The translations under genes were made by a program, and so were the position numbers. Shown piece after piece: positions 19,021 through 27,062 of a stretch of 64,000 bases of DNA. A model generated the notes under the pieces. The model worked only from the letters and a program-made list of their open reading frames with translations. It was not told where the DNA came from and searched no databases. Position 1 is the first letter of the stretch. Each line of letters starts with the position of its first letter. The DNA is taken from the NCBI RefSeq assembly GCF_965204195.1, contig NZ_OZ241975.1, positions 3,589,317 to 3,653,316 of the forward strand, given 5' to 3'. The stretch is from Poriferisodalis sp965204195. GTDB taxonomy: Bacteria; Actinomycetota; Acidimicrobiia; Acidimicrobiales; Poriferisodalaceae.

Positions 19021-19917
19021 TCACTGGCCCGCAGCTTCGCGCACCGCCCAGATCGCCTGATCCCGTCGATGCAGGTGGTAGCAGCCCAAGCCGAACAGCA
19101 GGGCAGAGAAGATCGTGAGCAGGGCCGGGCGGAGCCGCACGCTGCCGTGGTCACGCACCAGCACCACCGAGTACACCGGCTCGTTCTCGTCGATCTGGGG
19201 CTGAGGCACCACGATCTTGCCGTCGTCGCCGAACAGGTTCGGATCGATCTCGACCCTCGGCAGGTACGGCTGGATCTGCACGACGGCGTAGTGCGGCCTG
19301 CCCCTGCTCGGCAGGAAGTACTGCGTGACGGCGTTGTCGGGGATGCTCAACGGCCGGTACCGCTCGCCGCCCCGGATCAGCACCCGGTACGTCTTGTATT
19401 CGTCCGCGGCCGAGAACAAGCACGAATTGACCGCCAGCAGCCGGCGCGGGTCGGCACCATCGCAGACGACATGTCCATCGGCCGCCGAGCGGGCGTCTGC
19501 CGCGAATGCCTGCGCTTCGACGATCTCGGGATCGACGATCTCCTCGGTGTCGTCGTCGGACTTCTCCTTGATCACGATCTCGATCCAGCCGGGGGGCGGT
19601 TGATCGATGGGGATGCCCCCGAGCTGCTGCACCTCGTCGACCAGCACCGTTGCGGGATTGGAGGTCACCTGCAGCACGTTCCATCCCGGCTGGCTGCCGA
19701 TCCATCCGATGCCGAACACCCACCACACGATGGACATCAGCAGCATCCAGCCCCACAGCCCGGTCCATGCAACCAGGAAGCCGAGACGGACCCCGAGGTT
19801 GGTGGCCAGCAGCAGGTACACCGAACCGCACAGCACGGCGATGCCGATGATGACGGCCAAGTATCCGGTGAGTACCGGATCCCAGCTGACGATGCCGAGC
19901 AGGTGCGAGGCGGTCAT
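19021..19917 (-). CDS. Unrecognised membrane protein of the respiratory cluster
   Basis: 298 residues. Two or three transmembrane helices lie near the N-terminus (GYLAVIIGIAVLCGSVYLLL, then a Trp-rich pair of helices with WGWMLLMSIVWWVFGIGW), and one near the C-terminus (PALLTIFSALLFGLGCYHLH). Between them is a ~150-residue domain with acidic stretches that should face outside. No catalytic motif or heme site is seen. The start overlaps the diheme cytochrome gene by four bases (ATGA), so it is probably an accessory or assembly subunit of the cytochrome bc complex. I do not recognise a family. Confidence 0.85.
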   Translation of the reverse strand: MTASHLLGIVSWDPVLTGYLAVIIGIAVLCGSVYLLLATNLGVRLGFLVAWTGLWGWMLLMSIVWWVFGIGWIGSQPGWNVLQVTSNPATVLVDEVQQLGGIPIDQPPPGWIEIVIKEKSDDDTEEIVDPEIVEAQAFAADARSAADGHVVCDGADPRRLLAVNSCLFSAADEYKTYRVLIRGGERYRPLSIPDNAVTQYFLPSRGRPHYAVVQIQPYLPRVEIDPNLFGDDGKIVVPQPQIDENEPVYSVVLVRDHGSVRLRPALLTIFSALLFGLGCYHLHRRDQAIWAVREAAGQ

Positions 19918-21176
19918 TCGTCGTCTCCCGCTTCGTGCAGCCGATCGAAGCCGACCGCGTTCTGGCTCTGCGGGTCGAGGCTTCGTTCGTACTCGACGAT
20001 CTTCCGGATGTCGTCTTCGGTCAGCACCCGCTTGAAGCCGGGCATGCCGTAGTTGCCGAGGCGTGCGAACTGGCCGTACGCCACATTGTCGGCAGCACCA
20101 TCCGAGACGAACTTGATGTGCTCTTCGATGTCGGGGAACAGCCGCTCAAGGCTCACGCTGTTGAGCGCCGGTCCGTAGCGGCCGGCACCGTCGGGTCCGG
20201 GAAGCACCTCCACCGTTCCGCCGTTGTTGGGCAGCTGCGCGGTGCCGCGGCCCGGCCAGCGCGGCGTGTGGCACCGGGCGCAATGCAGATCGAACAAGAT
20301 CTTCCCGTCCGACGCTCCCGCGTACGCGTCCGACGCTCTGGCAGCCTCGAACCGGGCCGTCGCCCGAGCGTGGGCCTCTTCATTGAGCGGGTCGTCCAAG
20401 GCATCTGCTGCTGCGTCTAGCAAGAGCTGGGCGTTCTCGTCGCCTCCTACTGCGGGCGCGAGAATCTCGCGGGCGATCTCGTCGGAGGCGGCATCTGCTG
20501 CGTCTTGGTCTGCGCCGATCCGGTTGGCCCACAGCCATGCCACGAGGTCGTCGATCTGCTGATCGTTGTACGGACCGCCGCCCTCGAGGCCCCACGCCGG
20601 CATCACGCCGCGGCCATACACCAGGATCTGCCGCACCTCGGTGACCTCGTCGAGGGTCTCGGCATCGGTGTCGAAACGCGTGAACACGTCGTCGAGAGAC
20701 GGCGCCTCCCACGTCGTGTTGATGACGAACGACTCCTTGTCGGAGAACTGGTGGCCGATGTCGAGCACCACCGGAGCGAAGCGCGCGCCGCCGAGATCGG
20801 CACCATGGCAGTCGAAGCACTCCGCTGCGGTTGCGACGGCCTCACCGCGGCTCACAGCCGCGTTGGAGAACGACGTCTCCGCACCTGAACGGCGCCCGCC
20901 TTCGAGCATCCAGTAGACGGGCAGCACCAGCGCCATGATCAGCAGCATCAGCACGCCGAAGGCCTGCACCTTCTCCAGCCGGCGGCCCTCGAGTTCCTCG
21001 TCGTCGGGCAGGTTGCCGCGATTGGGCGCCAACTCGATCTCGCTGCCCGCCTCGGCCTTCGCCTGGCGGATGTTGACGAAGACGTAGATCGCCCAGCCGA
21101 CCACGACGACCGCTAGGAGCACGATCGCGATCGAACGCTCCGTGCTGACGGCCAGCATGTGACTGAGCTCAGGCAC
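19914..21176 (-). CDS. Membrane-anchored diheme cytochrome c of the bc complex
   Basis: 420 residues. There are transmembrane helices at about residues 16-36 and 70-90. After these come two class I cytochrome c domains with covalent heme sites CFDCH (residues 120-124) and CARCH (299-303). The likely axial Met residues are in VMPAWG and YGMPGF. The helical segment between the domains (residues ~220-285) is Ala/Asp-rich. In actinobacteria a diheme cytochrome c is the bc-complex subunit that passes electrons to the oxidase, so this is the likely QcrC equivalent, although the two N-terminal helices differ from the usual QcrC layout. It overlaps the Rieske gene by eight bases. Confidence 0.88.
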   Translation of the reverse strand: MPELSHMLAVSTERSIAIVLLAVVVVGWAIYVFVNIRQAKAEAGSEIELAPNRGNLPDDEELEGRRLEKVQAFGVLMLLIMALVLPVYWMLEGGRRSGAETSFSNAAVSRGEAVATAAECFDCHGADLGGARFAPVVLDIGHQFSDKESFVINTTWEAPSLDDVFTRFDTDAETLDEVTEVRQILVYGRGVMPAWGLEGGGPYNDQQIDDLVAWLWANRIGADQDAADAASDEIAREILAPAVGGDENAQLLLDAAADALDDPLNEEAHARATARFEAARASDAYAGASDGKILFDLHCARCHTPRWPGRGTAQLPNNGGTVEVLPGPDGAGRYGPALNSVSLERLFPDIEEHIKFVSDGAADNVAYGQFARLGNYGMPGFKRVLTEDDIRKIVEYERSLDPQSQNAVGFDRLHEAGDDE

Positions 21177-22056
21177 AGTGCGGCCCCTCGAGGCCCTGGC
21201 CCGTGCTGTCGGTGCCGATCGCCGGTCCCTGCGACACCTTGCCGGTGTCGACGAAGACGCTGCCGCCCTCGATGGTCACCGGGAAGCGGTCCATGCCGCG
21301 GGGTGCCGGACCGGACTTCTTCTCGCCGACGCGGTTGTACTTCGAGCCGTGGCACGGGCACTCGAACCACTGGGAGCTGCCGCACACCGGCACCTTGCAG
21401 CCCAGGTGCGGGCAGACCTGCCACAGCGCGACATAGCCCAGCCGCATGCCCTCGAGCACCGCACCGCCGTACACCGCCTCGGCGTTGGACAGCGTCGCCG
21501 AATCGGTGGGGTAGGGCTGGATGTAGCTCTGCGCCTCGGAGAAGTACGAGAAGTTCTCGGCCGGAGTAGACGACGAGATCGCCTCGTCAACCGATGCGAC
21601 CGTGCCGATCTTGATCTTCGAGCCGAACCCGCCGGTCGGGCGCGGCCACAGGAAGGCGAGCATGGCCGCATTGAAAGTGCCCAGACCAGTCGCCATCAGC
21701 AACACCGAGGACCGGTTCAGGAACTGCCGACGGGTGACACCCACCTCGTCGGACGGCGGCGGTGCCCAGTCCTGCGGCAGCTCGGGTTCCGCGGTGGCGA
21801 CAGGCGACGGGCGGCGCTCGGCGGCCACCGAGCGTTCCAGCTCTTGTGCTTGCGCGCTGACACCGAACGCACCGGCGTCGTCGCTGGCAGCGGCGTCGTC
21901 GCCGGCACTGGCGGCCAGTTCGTCCCGACGGCGGGTCTCGCGCGACAGGTGCCCCAGGCCGGTGGCGTCGCGACGGCGCAAGGATACGAACGCGACCACG
22001 GCACCCAGCACGACGATGACCGGGATGGCAATCGCGAGAATGGTTCCGGTGGACAT
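21169..22056 (-). CDS. Rieske 2Fe-2S protein of the cytochrome bc complex
   Basis: 295 residues. A first transmembrane helix lies at residues ~6-25. It is followed by a ~75-residue hydrophilic stretch, a TRRQFLNRS segment resembling a Tat motif, and a second helix at about 115-137. The cluster motif is CPHLGC (C215, H217) with CPCHGS (C233, H236). C220 and C235 should form the stabilising disulfide. It accepts electrons from menaquinol at the outer face and passes them to the neighbouring diheme cytochrome c. It is encoded between the subunit-IV-like and cytochrome c genes. Confidence 0.93.
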   Translation of the reverse strand: MSTGTILAIAIPVIVVLGAVVAFVSLRRRDATGLGHLSRETRRRDELAASAGDDAAASDDAGAFGVSAQAQELERSVAAERRPSPVATAEPELPQDWAPPPSDEVGVTRRQFLNRSSVLLMATGLGTFNAAMLAFLWPRPTGGFGSKIKIGTVASVDEAISSSTPAENFSYFSEAQSYIQPYPTDSATLSNAEAVYGGAVLEGMRLGYVALWQVCPHLGCKVPVCGSSQWFECPCHGSKYNRVGEKKSGPAPRGMDRFPVTIEGGSVFVDTGKVSQGPAIGTDSTGQGLEGPHCA

Positions 22057-22068
22057 GCCGACGTGCTC

Positions 22069-22836
22069 CTACAGGTGGAAGATGCCGTGCAGACCGGTGT
22101 CCCACGGGTAGGTGAAGTTGAAGCCCTGCCCCCGGAAGAACGAGCCGATGATCACCAGCACTGCCCAGAACATGAGGTGGATCGTCTGGACCGAGATGGC
22201 GAACTTGCGGTCTTCGGGGCGCAGAGAGGGGTTCTTGTCGACGTAGGGGGCGAAGGCCAGCAGTATGAGCGCGACGCCGGGGATCGTCACGCCGGCGATC
22301 ATCGGATCGAACATCGTGAGCAGTTCCTGCAGGCCCAGGAAGTACCACGGCGCCTTGGACGGGTTCGGCGTCTCGTTGTGGTTGGCGAGCTCGAGCAGCG
22401 GTGCGTTGATGAACAGCGAGAAGACCAGCGTGAAGGCCGTGATGAACAGCGCTGCGGTGAATTCAGCAGCCAGCAAGTGCGGCCAGACGTGGACCTTGTC
22501 GCCTGGGCTGGCCTTGACGTCCTGGATCGAGCCCGACTTGACGACCGTCAGCAGCCGGTGAGTGTTGCCTGCGGGCCCCGCCATGAGCGGCGGCAGAGCG
22601 GTGGCCACTCCCCCACCGCCAGCCGCGGGGCCGCCGGCCTGAGCCATGCCGGCAACTGCGGGTGCGCCGCCGGGCTGCTGGCTGGCTTCCAGCAGTGAAC
22701 GAGGGATCGTGACACCGTCATCGTCGTCGGGCTGCGCGGCAGCCGGCGCCTCGCCTTCGCCCGGCGCGGGCGCGCCAGTTGCGCGGGCCCTGGCTTCGGC
22801 GCTGCGGCGCAGGAGGTGTTCGGGGATCTCAGTCAT
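22069..22836 (-). CDS. Cytochrome b C-terminal half (subunit-IV-like)
   Basis: 255 residues. After a ~95-residue Ala/Gly/Pro-rich N-terminus there are about three transmembrane helices. The Qo-site motif appears as KAPWYFLGLQELLTMFDP; the usual PEWY is replaced by APWY, so the conserved Glu is missing at this position. It begins with TEIPEHLLRRS, a motif also found at the start of the cytochrome c at 24935. Together with the b6-like protein encoded just upstream (27-base gap) it makes a split cytochrome b, as in b6f complexes. Typical actinobacterial QcrB is a single fused protein. Confidence 0.9.
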   Translation of the reverse strand: MTEIPEHLLRRSAEARARATGAPAPGEGEAPAAAQPDDDDGVTIPRSLLEASQQPGGAPAVAGMAQAGGPAAGGGGVATALPPLMAGPAGNTHRLLTVVKSGSIQDVKASPGDKVHVWPHLLAAEFTAALFITAFTLVFSLFINAPLLELANHNETPNPSKAPWYFLGLQELLTMFDPMIAGVTIPGVALILLAFAPYVDKNPSLRPEDRKFAISVQTIHLMFWAVLVIIGSFFRGQGFNFTYPWDTGLHGIFHL

Positions 22837-22863
22837 GCTGATGGTTCGGGACGGCCACGCTTC

Positions 22864-23664
22864 CTACAGCGGCCCCGAAATGCCTCCGTCCTTTCTCACT
22901 CGCCAGAAGTGGATCGCCATGAAGATGACGATGACAAAGGGGAGCATCAAGACGTGCAGCACATACCAGCGCAATAACGTCTCGGCTCCGATCTGTTGGC
23001 CGCCTAGTAGGACGAACCGGACTTGTTCGCCGAATACTGGCGTGAAGCCCATCATGTTCGTGCCCACCGTGACCGCCCACAGCGCGAGCTGGTCCCACGG
23101 CAGCAGGTAGCCGGTGAAGGCGAGCAGCAAGGTGAGCTGCAGCAGCATGACCCCGACGACCCAGTTGAACTCTCTCGGCGCCTTGTAGGCACCGTGGTAG
23201 AAGACGCGGGCCATGTGCAGGAACACCGTGATCACCATGAGGTGCGCAGCCCATCGGTGCATGTTGCGCACGAGCAGACCGAACGCCACCTGCGTGTGGA
23301 GGCTCTCGATGTCTGCCCAAGCCGCCGTGTCGGTCGGTCGGTAGAAGAACATCAGGAAGATGCCCGTGATCGTGAGCAGGATGAACAGGAAGAAGCTCAG
23401 ACCGCCCAGGCACAGCGTGTAGCTCACCTTCACGGCGTGCCGCTTCACCTTCACCGGGTGAAGGTGGTACAGGACGCTGTTCATGATGACGTAGGACCGG
23501 TTCCGCGGGCTGTCGGTGTAGCCCTTGCGGAAGATCGACCCGGGCCGGAAGATCGAGGTCCAGAACTGGCTGTCCTGCATCCAATCGGCCGCCTGCTGCT
23601 GCGCGTTCTGGAGACGCTGCGGCAGCTTCGGCTTGGTATCGGGGGACTCGAGCGTGTTCGCCAT
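22864..23664 (-). CDS. Cytochrome b N-terminal half (b6-like), diheme
   Basis: 266 residues with four transmembrane helices. Heme-ligand His pairs are seen in MHRWAAHLMVITVFLHMAR (helix B region) and in WYVLHVLMLPFVIVIFMAIH (helix D). KAPREFNWVVGVMLL and the C-terminal ISGPL are b6-type signatures. The protein lacks the last four helices of full cytochrome b, which are supplied by the next gene. It oxidises menaquinol and recycles electrons through two b hemes. The ferredoxin gene lies just upstream. Confidence 0.94.
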   Translation of the reverse strand: MANTLESPDTKPKLPQRLQNAQQQAADWMQDSQFWTSIFRPGSIFRKGYTDSPRNRSYVIMNSVLYHLHPVKVKRHAVKVSYTLCLGGLSFFLFILLTITGIFLMFFYRPTDTAAWADIESLHTQVAFGLLVRNMHRWAAHLMVITVFLHMARVFYHGAYKAPREFNWVVGVMLLQLTLLLAFTGYLLPWDQLALWAVTVGTNMMGFTPVFGEQVRFVLLGGQQIGAETLLRWYVLHVLMLPFVIVIFMAIHFWRVRKDGGISGPL

Positions 23665-23727
23665 ATCTCTTCGATCTAGGTGGACCGGGTCGTTCGCAGT
23701 CTCAGCAGTACTGGCATTCCCGCCGGC

Positions 23728-24144
23728 CTACAGGCGCATCCCGTAGGCGTAACCGTGGGTGTGGGTGCGGCCGTGGACGTCGCCCGACGGCGGAGGGTTG
23801 TTGCTGACCCGCCCCAGCGTGATCACGCCGGTCGGGCAGCGGTCGACGCACAGTGCGCAGCGAGTGCACACGTCGTCGTCGATGATGAAGATGGCGTTGT
23901 CGGTGGGGTCGAGCCCCGGCAGATCCACACCGACGGCCTCGTCGACCGCCTCGGTGGACACGTACCAGATGCACTTCCACGGGCAGATGTCCACGCAGCC
24001 CTCGCACTGAATGCACTCGGACTGGTCGATGTTGATGAACTGCTTGGGCTTGACGGCCGCATCGAGGTATGAAGCGTCGACCTGCTGCAGCAGGTAGTCA
24101 TCCCGGAACTTGGGCATCGGCGGGTTCGCGTCGTTCGCAGCCAT
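23728..24144 (-). CDS. Dicluster 4Fe-4S ferredoxin in the bc-complex operon
   Basis: 138 residues from ATG 24144. Two 4Fe-4S motifs are present, CIQCEGCVDICPWKC and CTRCALCVDRCPTG, separated by ~40 residues, with a His-rich C-terminus (GRTHTHGYAYG). It resembles NuoI-type or 7Fe/8Fe ferredoxins but has no transmembrane helix. It is encoded directly upstream of cytochrome b. It might feed electrons into, or take them from, the quinone pool at the bc complex; this is inferred from position only. The frame upstream of 24144 is a shadow of the neighbouring gene. Confidence 0.9.
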   Translation of the reverse strand: MAANDANPPMPKFRDDYLLQQVDASYLDAAVKPKQFINIDQSECIQCEGCVDICPWKCIWYVSTEAVDEAVGVDLPGLDPTDNAIFIIDDDVCTRCALCVDRCPTGVITLGRVSNNPPPSGDVHGRTHTHGYAYGMRL

Positions 24145-24155
24145 TCGTCTTGCCC

Positions 24156-24590
24156 TCAGTTGCCCTTGACCAGTGGACGGCCGTAGTCGGAGATCGGCTC
24201 GGCGGCGGGTTGGGCCTTGTCGCGCTTCTGCCACCACATCGCCAGCACTGGCAGTCCGATGAACGCGATCAGGTGCTCGATGACGACCACGATGTCGCTG
24301 ACCTTCTTGAGGTCGATGCTCATCGGCGGGAAGTGAATCGGCGAGGTCATGAACTGCCCATCCGTAACCAGGAAGCGCTCCACCGACCAGCCCCACTCGT
24401 TGTCGGTCAGGCGGATCCAGCGGTCGGGCACGATGCCGAACACCAGCAGCATCAGCATGAAGACGTAGGCGGCCCCGAGCATGGCTTCGCCCCAGGTAGT
24501 GGGACGGTCGGTCGGGCGGCGCTTGCCGTACCACACCAGCAGGTAGACCATCAGCGCGGTGACGAGGATCGATGTGACGAGTGCAACCAC
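24156..24590 (-). CDS. Unrecognised three-helix membrane protein at the head of the respiratory operon
   Basis: 144 residues. Predicted transmembrane helices lie at residues ~3-21 (VTSILVTALMVYLLVWYG), ~35-53 (GEAMLGAAYVFMLMLLVFG) and ~103-121. The loop between helices 2 and 3 has several Trp and Pro residues and probably lies outside. No cofactor motif is visible. It is the first gene of the bc-complex/complex I cluster, 11 bases before the ferredoxin gene, so it may be a small accessory subunit. I do not recognise the family. Confidence 0.8.
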   Translation of the reverse strand: MVALVTSILVTALMVYLLVWYGKRRPTDRPTTWGEAMLGAAYVFMLMLLVFGIVPDRWIRLTDNEWGWSVERFLVTDGQFMTSPIHFPPMSIDLKKVSDIVVVIEHLIAFIGLPVLAMWWQKRDKAQPAAEPISDYGRPLVKGN

Positions 24591-24934
24591 TCGGTGTTCC
24601 TCCCGCGTTCTCCCGTCGGCGTGTCAGGACTGTTGCGAACTGGCCCAATCGATAGTGCATCGAGTGCGTCAGCCGCAGCGAGACCGGGGCAAAGATTACC
24701 GGCGCCCCGGCCATGGCGCGTGATGTTCTAGCACGACAGCCAGCACTCGCCACAATTCGGGCTGACCCATTCGGACGGCCTCATCGGATGGCCCAATTGG
24801 GCGTGACAGTCTGCGCCATCAGCGCGGCTGCATGGCAGACTTGCGCCTCGGTGCGTTCGGGCGCGTATCGTGCCCTGCGAACTTGGCACTGCCGCTGTGC
24901 CAGAACCCCTGGGGGCGACCCCGCGGAGGATCCC
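24591..24934. other. 344-bp divergent intergenic region between respiratory operon and cytochrome c gene
   Basis: This gap separates two divergent transcription units, so it should hold both promoters. I see no convincing open frame and no clear -35/-10 pair. It contains a perfect 12-bp palindrome, GCCCAATTGGGC, at 24791-24802, and the half-site GGCCCAAT again at 24642. A shared regulator of the two units could bind there. A GGAGG-type ribosome binding site (GCGGAGGATCCC) precedes the GTG at 24935. Confidence 0.6.
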
Positions 24935-25714
24935 GTGACCGAAGTTCCCGAGTACCTGCTGGAGCGCTCGCGACAGCGTCGCATCGCGCTGGGGGTGCTC
25001 GAAGACGACGGCAGCGGTGGCGGCGGTGATGCGGGCGCAGCGGCGCCCGCAGCCGGAGCAGCTGCGGCCGCTGGGCCTACCCAAGCCGAGATGATTGCTG
25101 CCGCGCGCGAGGCGGCACAGCTCGAAGTGGAGCCTGAGGCTCCGCCTGATCCGTCATGGGTGATCGCGGCCCAGACGCGGCATCGGATACCGATCTGGGT
25201 GCTGCCCGTGTTGTTCTGCCTGCCGCTGTGGGCGTTCGTGTACGTGAAGCTCACCGAGCCACCCCCCGAACCGATCACCGCCATCAACGAGGGAGCAACC
25301 ACCTACGCAGTGAGATGCTCGAGCTGTCACGGCGGTGACGGCGCTGGTTCCGACGGGGGCTTGGTAGGGCGCCCGCTGTGGAACGGCGAGGTGCTGCTGA
25401 CATTCCCGAGTCTGGACGACTCGTTCATCGAGTGGATCTCGGTGGGCTCCGAAGGGCTCGGGCTCGGGCAGGTTTACGGCGATCCCAACCGGCCCGGCGG
25501 CGCGCACATCTCGGGCGGCAGCGACAACGCAGCCGCCATGCCCGCGTTCGGCGATGTGCTCAACGAGCATCAGCTCTATTCAGTTGCGCGCTATGTACGC
25601 GAGGTGATCGGCGGTGAAGCGATCAGCGACGAAGTGGCAGCCGAGCGCGATGCCGAATGGGAACATCTCGGCGGCGGCGCCCTGTCCGGCGGCGGGGGTG
25701 GCGGCGGCCATTAG
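24935..25714 (+). CDS. Membrane-anchored mono-heme cytochrome c
   Basis: 259 residues from GTG 24935. The N-terminus TEVPEYLLERSRQRR closely resembles that of the subunit-IV-like protein (TEIPEHLLRRS). An Ala/Gly-rich linker follows, then one transmembrane helix (residues ~86-104) and a class I cytochrome c domain with heme site CSSCH (128-132). The probable axial Met is in AAAMPAFGDVL. The C-terminus is a run of glycines. It probably shuttles electrons between the bc complex and a terminal oxidase on the outer membrane face. It is divergent from the bc operon and is followed 9 bases later by a flavoprotein gene. Confidence 0.9.
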   Translation: MTEVPEYLLERSRQRRIALGVLEDDGSGGGGDAGAAAPAAGAAAAAGPTQAEMIAAAREAAQLEVEPEAPPDPSWVIAAQTRHRIPIWVLPVLFCLPLWAFVYVKLTEPPPEPITAINEGATTYAVRCSSCHGGDGAGSDGGLVGRPLWNGEVLLTFPSLDDSFIEWISVGSEGLGLGQVYGDPNRPGGAHISGGSDNAAAMPAFGDVLNEHQLYSVARYVREVIGGEAISDEVAAERDAEWEHLGGGALSGGGGGGGH

Positions 25715-25723
25715 CGCCATGCC

Positions 25724-26989
25724 TTGAGCGAGACACTCGATTGCGATGTGCTCGTCGTGGGTGGCGGGCCAGCGGGCAGCGCTGCCGCGTACTGGCTGGC
25801 GCAGGCGGGACGCGATGTGCTGCTCATCGAGCGCTCGACCCATCCGCGCGAACGCGTCTGCGGCGATGCACTCACACCCGTCGCTGTGGGCGAGCTCATC
25901 GACATGGGCTGTGATCCGGGCGCTGCGCGCTGGCACCGGCATCACGGGCTGCGGATCACCGCCCACGGGCAGAGCCTTGAGGTGTCGTGGCCCCAGGGCG
26001 AGCAGTGGCCCGGCTACGGCGTGGTGGTGCGCCGGTCACGCCTCGACGCGCTGACGTTCGCCCGAGCACAGTCGGCGGGGGCGCGCGTGCTCATTGGCAC
26101 GGAGGTCACAGCTCCGCTGATCACCGATGGTCACCTGCGTGGCTGCGTCGCTCAGGGCGGCAGCGGAGCGCTGCACGAGGACGTGGTTGCGCGCGCCCGT
26201 TACATCGTGATCGCCGACGGTCCGCGTTCGAACTTCGGCCGGGCGCTCGGCACCGTGCGAACGCGGACCTACGCGCAGGGACTGGCGATGCGCGCCTACT
26301 ACCCCACCCCGCGCCACGCCGAACCGTGGATCGAGTCGGTCTTTGCGTTGGCCGATCGCGCCGGGAGCCAGCTGCCGGGTTATGGATGGGTATTCCCGGT
26401 GGGCGATGGCACGGCCAATGTGGGAGTGGGCTTGCTCAGCCATCACTACGGGAACGAGGCCATATCCCTAGAGCACCTCTTTGAACAGTGGACCCAGCAG
26501 GTCCCCGAGCACTGGGAGATCGATCCTGCCGGGCCTCGCAGCGAACCGGCCGGCGGTCGATTGCCGATGGGAGGATCGGTGCGCCCGCGCTCGGGACCGA
26601 ACTGGGTGGTGGTCGGCGACGCAGCCGGCAGCGTCAATCCCTGGAACGGCGACGGCGTCGGCCCGGCACTGGCAACCGGCCGGCTGGCGGCCGAGGTCAT
26701 CGGGCGGGCGCTCGACGCCGACGACGGACTCGAGCTGCGGCGGTACGAGGCTGTGCTGGCTGAGCGCTGGGAGCGGTACCACAATCTCGGCAGGCTGACG
26801 ACCCGCGCGCTGGGCCGGCCCGGGCTGATGAGGAAGCTGACACAGCTCGCGATCCGCTCCCCCCGCATGGGGAACCTGGCCATGCGCGTCTCGACAGATC
26901 TGCTGCAGAGCCGAGCCGGTCCGCGCGGCCCCCGCGGCATCTACCGGGCAGCGGCGGGGATGGCGCGGCTCTGGCGCGACCGCACCTGA
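25724..26989 (+). CDS. Geranylgeranyl-reductase-family FAD-dependent oxidoreductase
   Basis: 421 residues from a TTG start. The N-terminal FAD-binding motif VLVVGGGPAGSAAAYWLAQA is followed by the family segment ERVCGDALTP. The second FAD motif VVGDAAGSVNPWNGDGVGPA lies near residues 300-320. Such enzymes saturate isoprenoid chains, for example the menaquinone side chain (MenJ-like) or geranylgeranyl groups. Its position beside respiratory genes fits menaquinone modification, but the substrate is inferred. It lies 9 bases after the cytochrome c gene, so the two are likely co-transcribed. Confidence 0.88.
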   Translation: MSETLDCDVLVVGGGPAGSAAAYWLAQAGRDVLLIERSTHPRERVCGDALTPVAVGELIDMGCDPGAARWHRHHGLRITAHGQSLEVSWPQGEQWPGYGVVVRRSRLDALTFARAQSAGARVLIGTEVTAPLITDGHLRGCVAQGGSGALHEDVVARARYIVIADGPRSNFGRALGTVRTRTYAQGLAMRAYYPTPRHAEPWIESVFALADRAGSQLPGYGWVFPVGDGTANVGVGLLSHHYGNEAISLEHLFEQWTQQVPEHWEIDPAGPRSEPAGGRLPMGGSVRPRSGPNWVVVGDAAGSVNPWNGDGVGPALATGRLAAEVIGRALDADDGLELRRYEAVLAERWERYHNLGRLTTRALGRPGLMRKLTQLAIRSPRMGNLAMRVSTDLLQSRAGPRGPRGIYRAAAGMARLWRDRT

Positions 26990-27033
26990 GCGCCATTGGC
27001 GATGCCTGCTGTGATGCGTTATGGCAAATTGTG

Positions 27034-27059
27034 CTTTAGATAATCATGATATTCTAAAG
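27034..27059. promoter_or_regulatory. 26-bp near-perfect palindrome before the ATPase gene
   Basis: The arms CTTTAGA and TCTAAAG flank the central palindrome ATCATGAT; only two base pairs break the symmetry. It ends three bases before the preferred ATG at 27063 and sits in a short AT-rich patch, unlike the surrounding GC-rich sequence. It looks like an operator for a dimeric regulator, or possibly a recombination site. Confidence 0.55.
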
Positions 27060-27062
27060 TTG

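Noticed and set aside
27021..27062. An upstream ATG for the ATPase gene at 27021
   Set aside because: It would place the palindrome inside the coding sequence and add residues unlike the family start.
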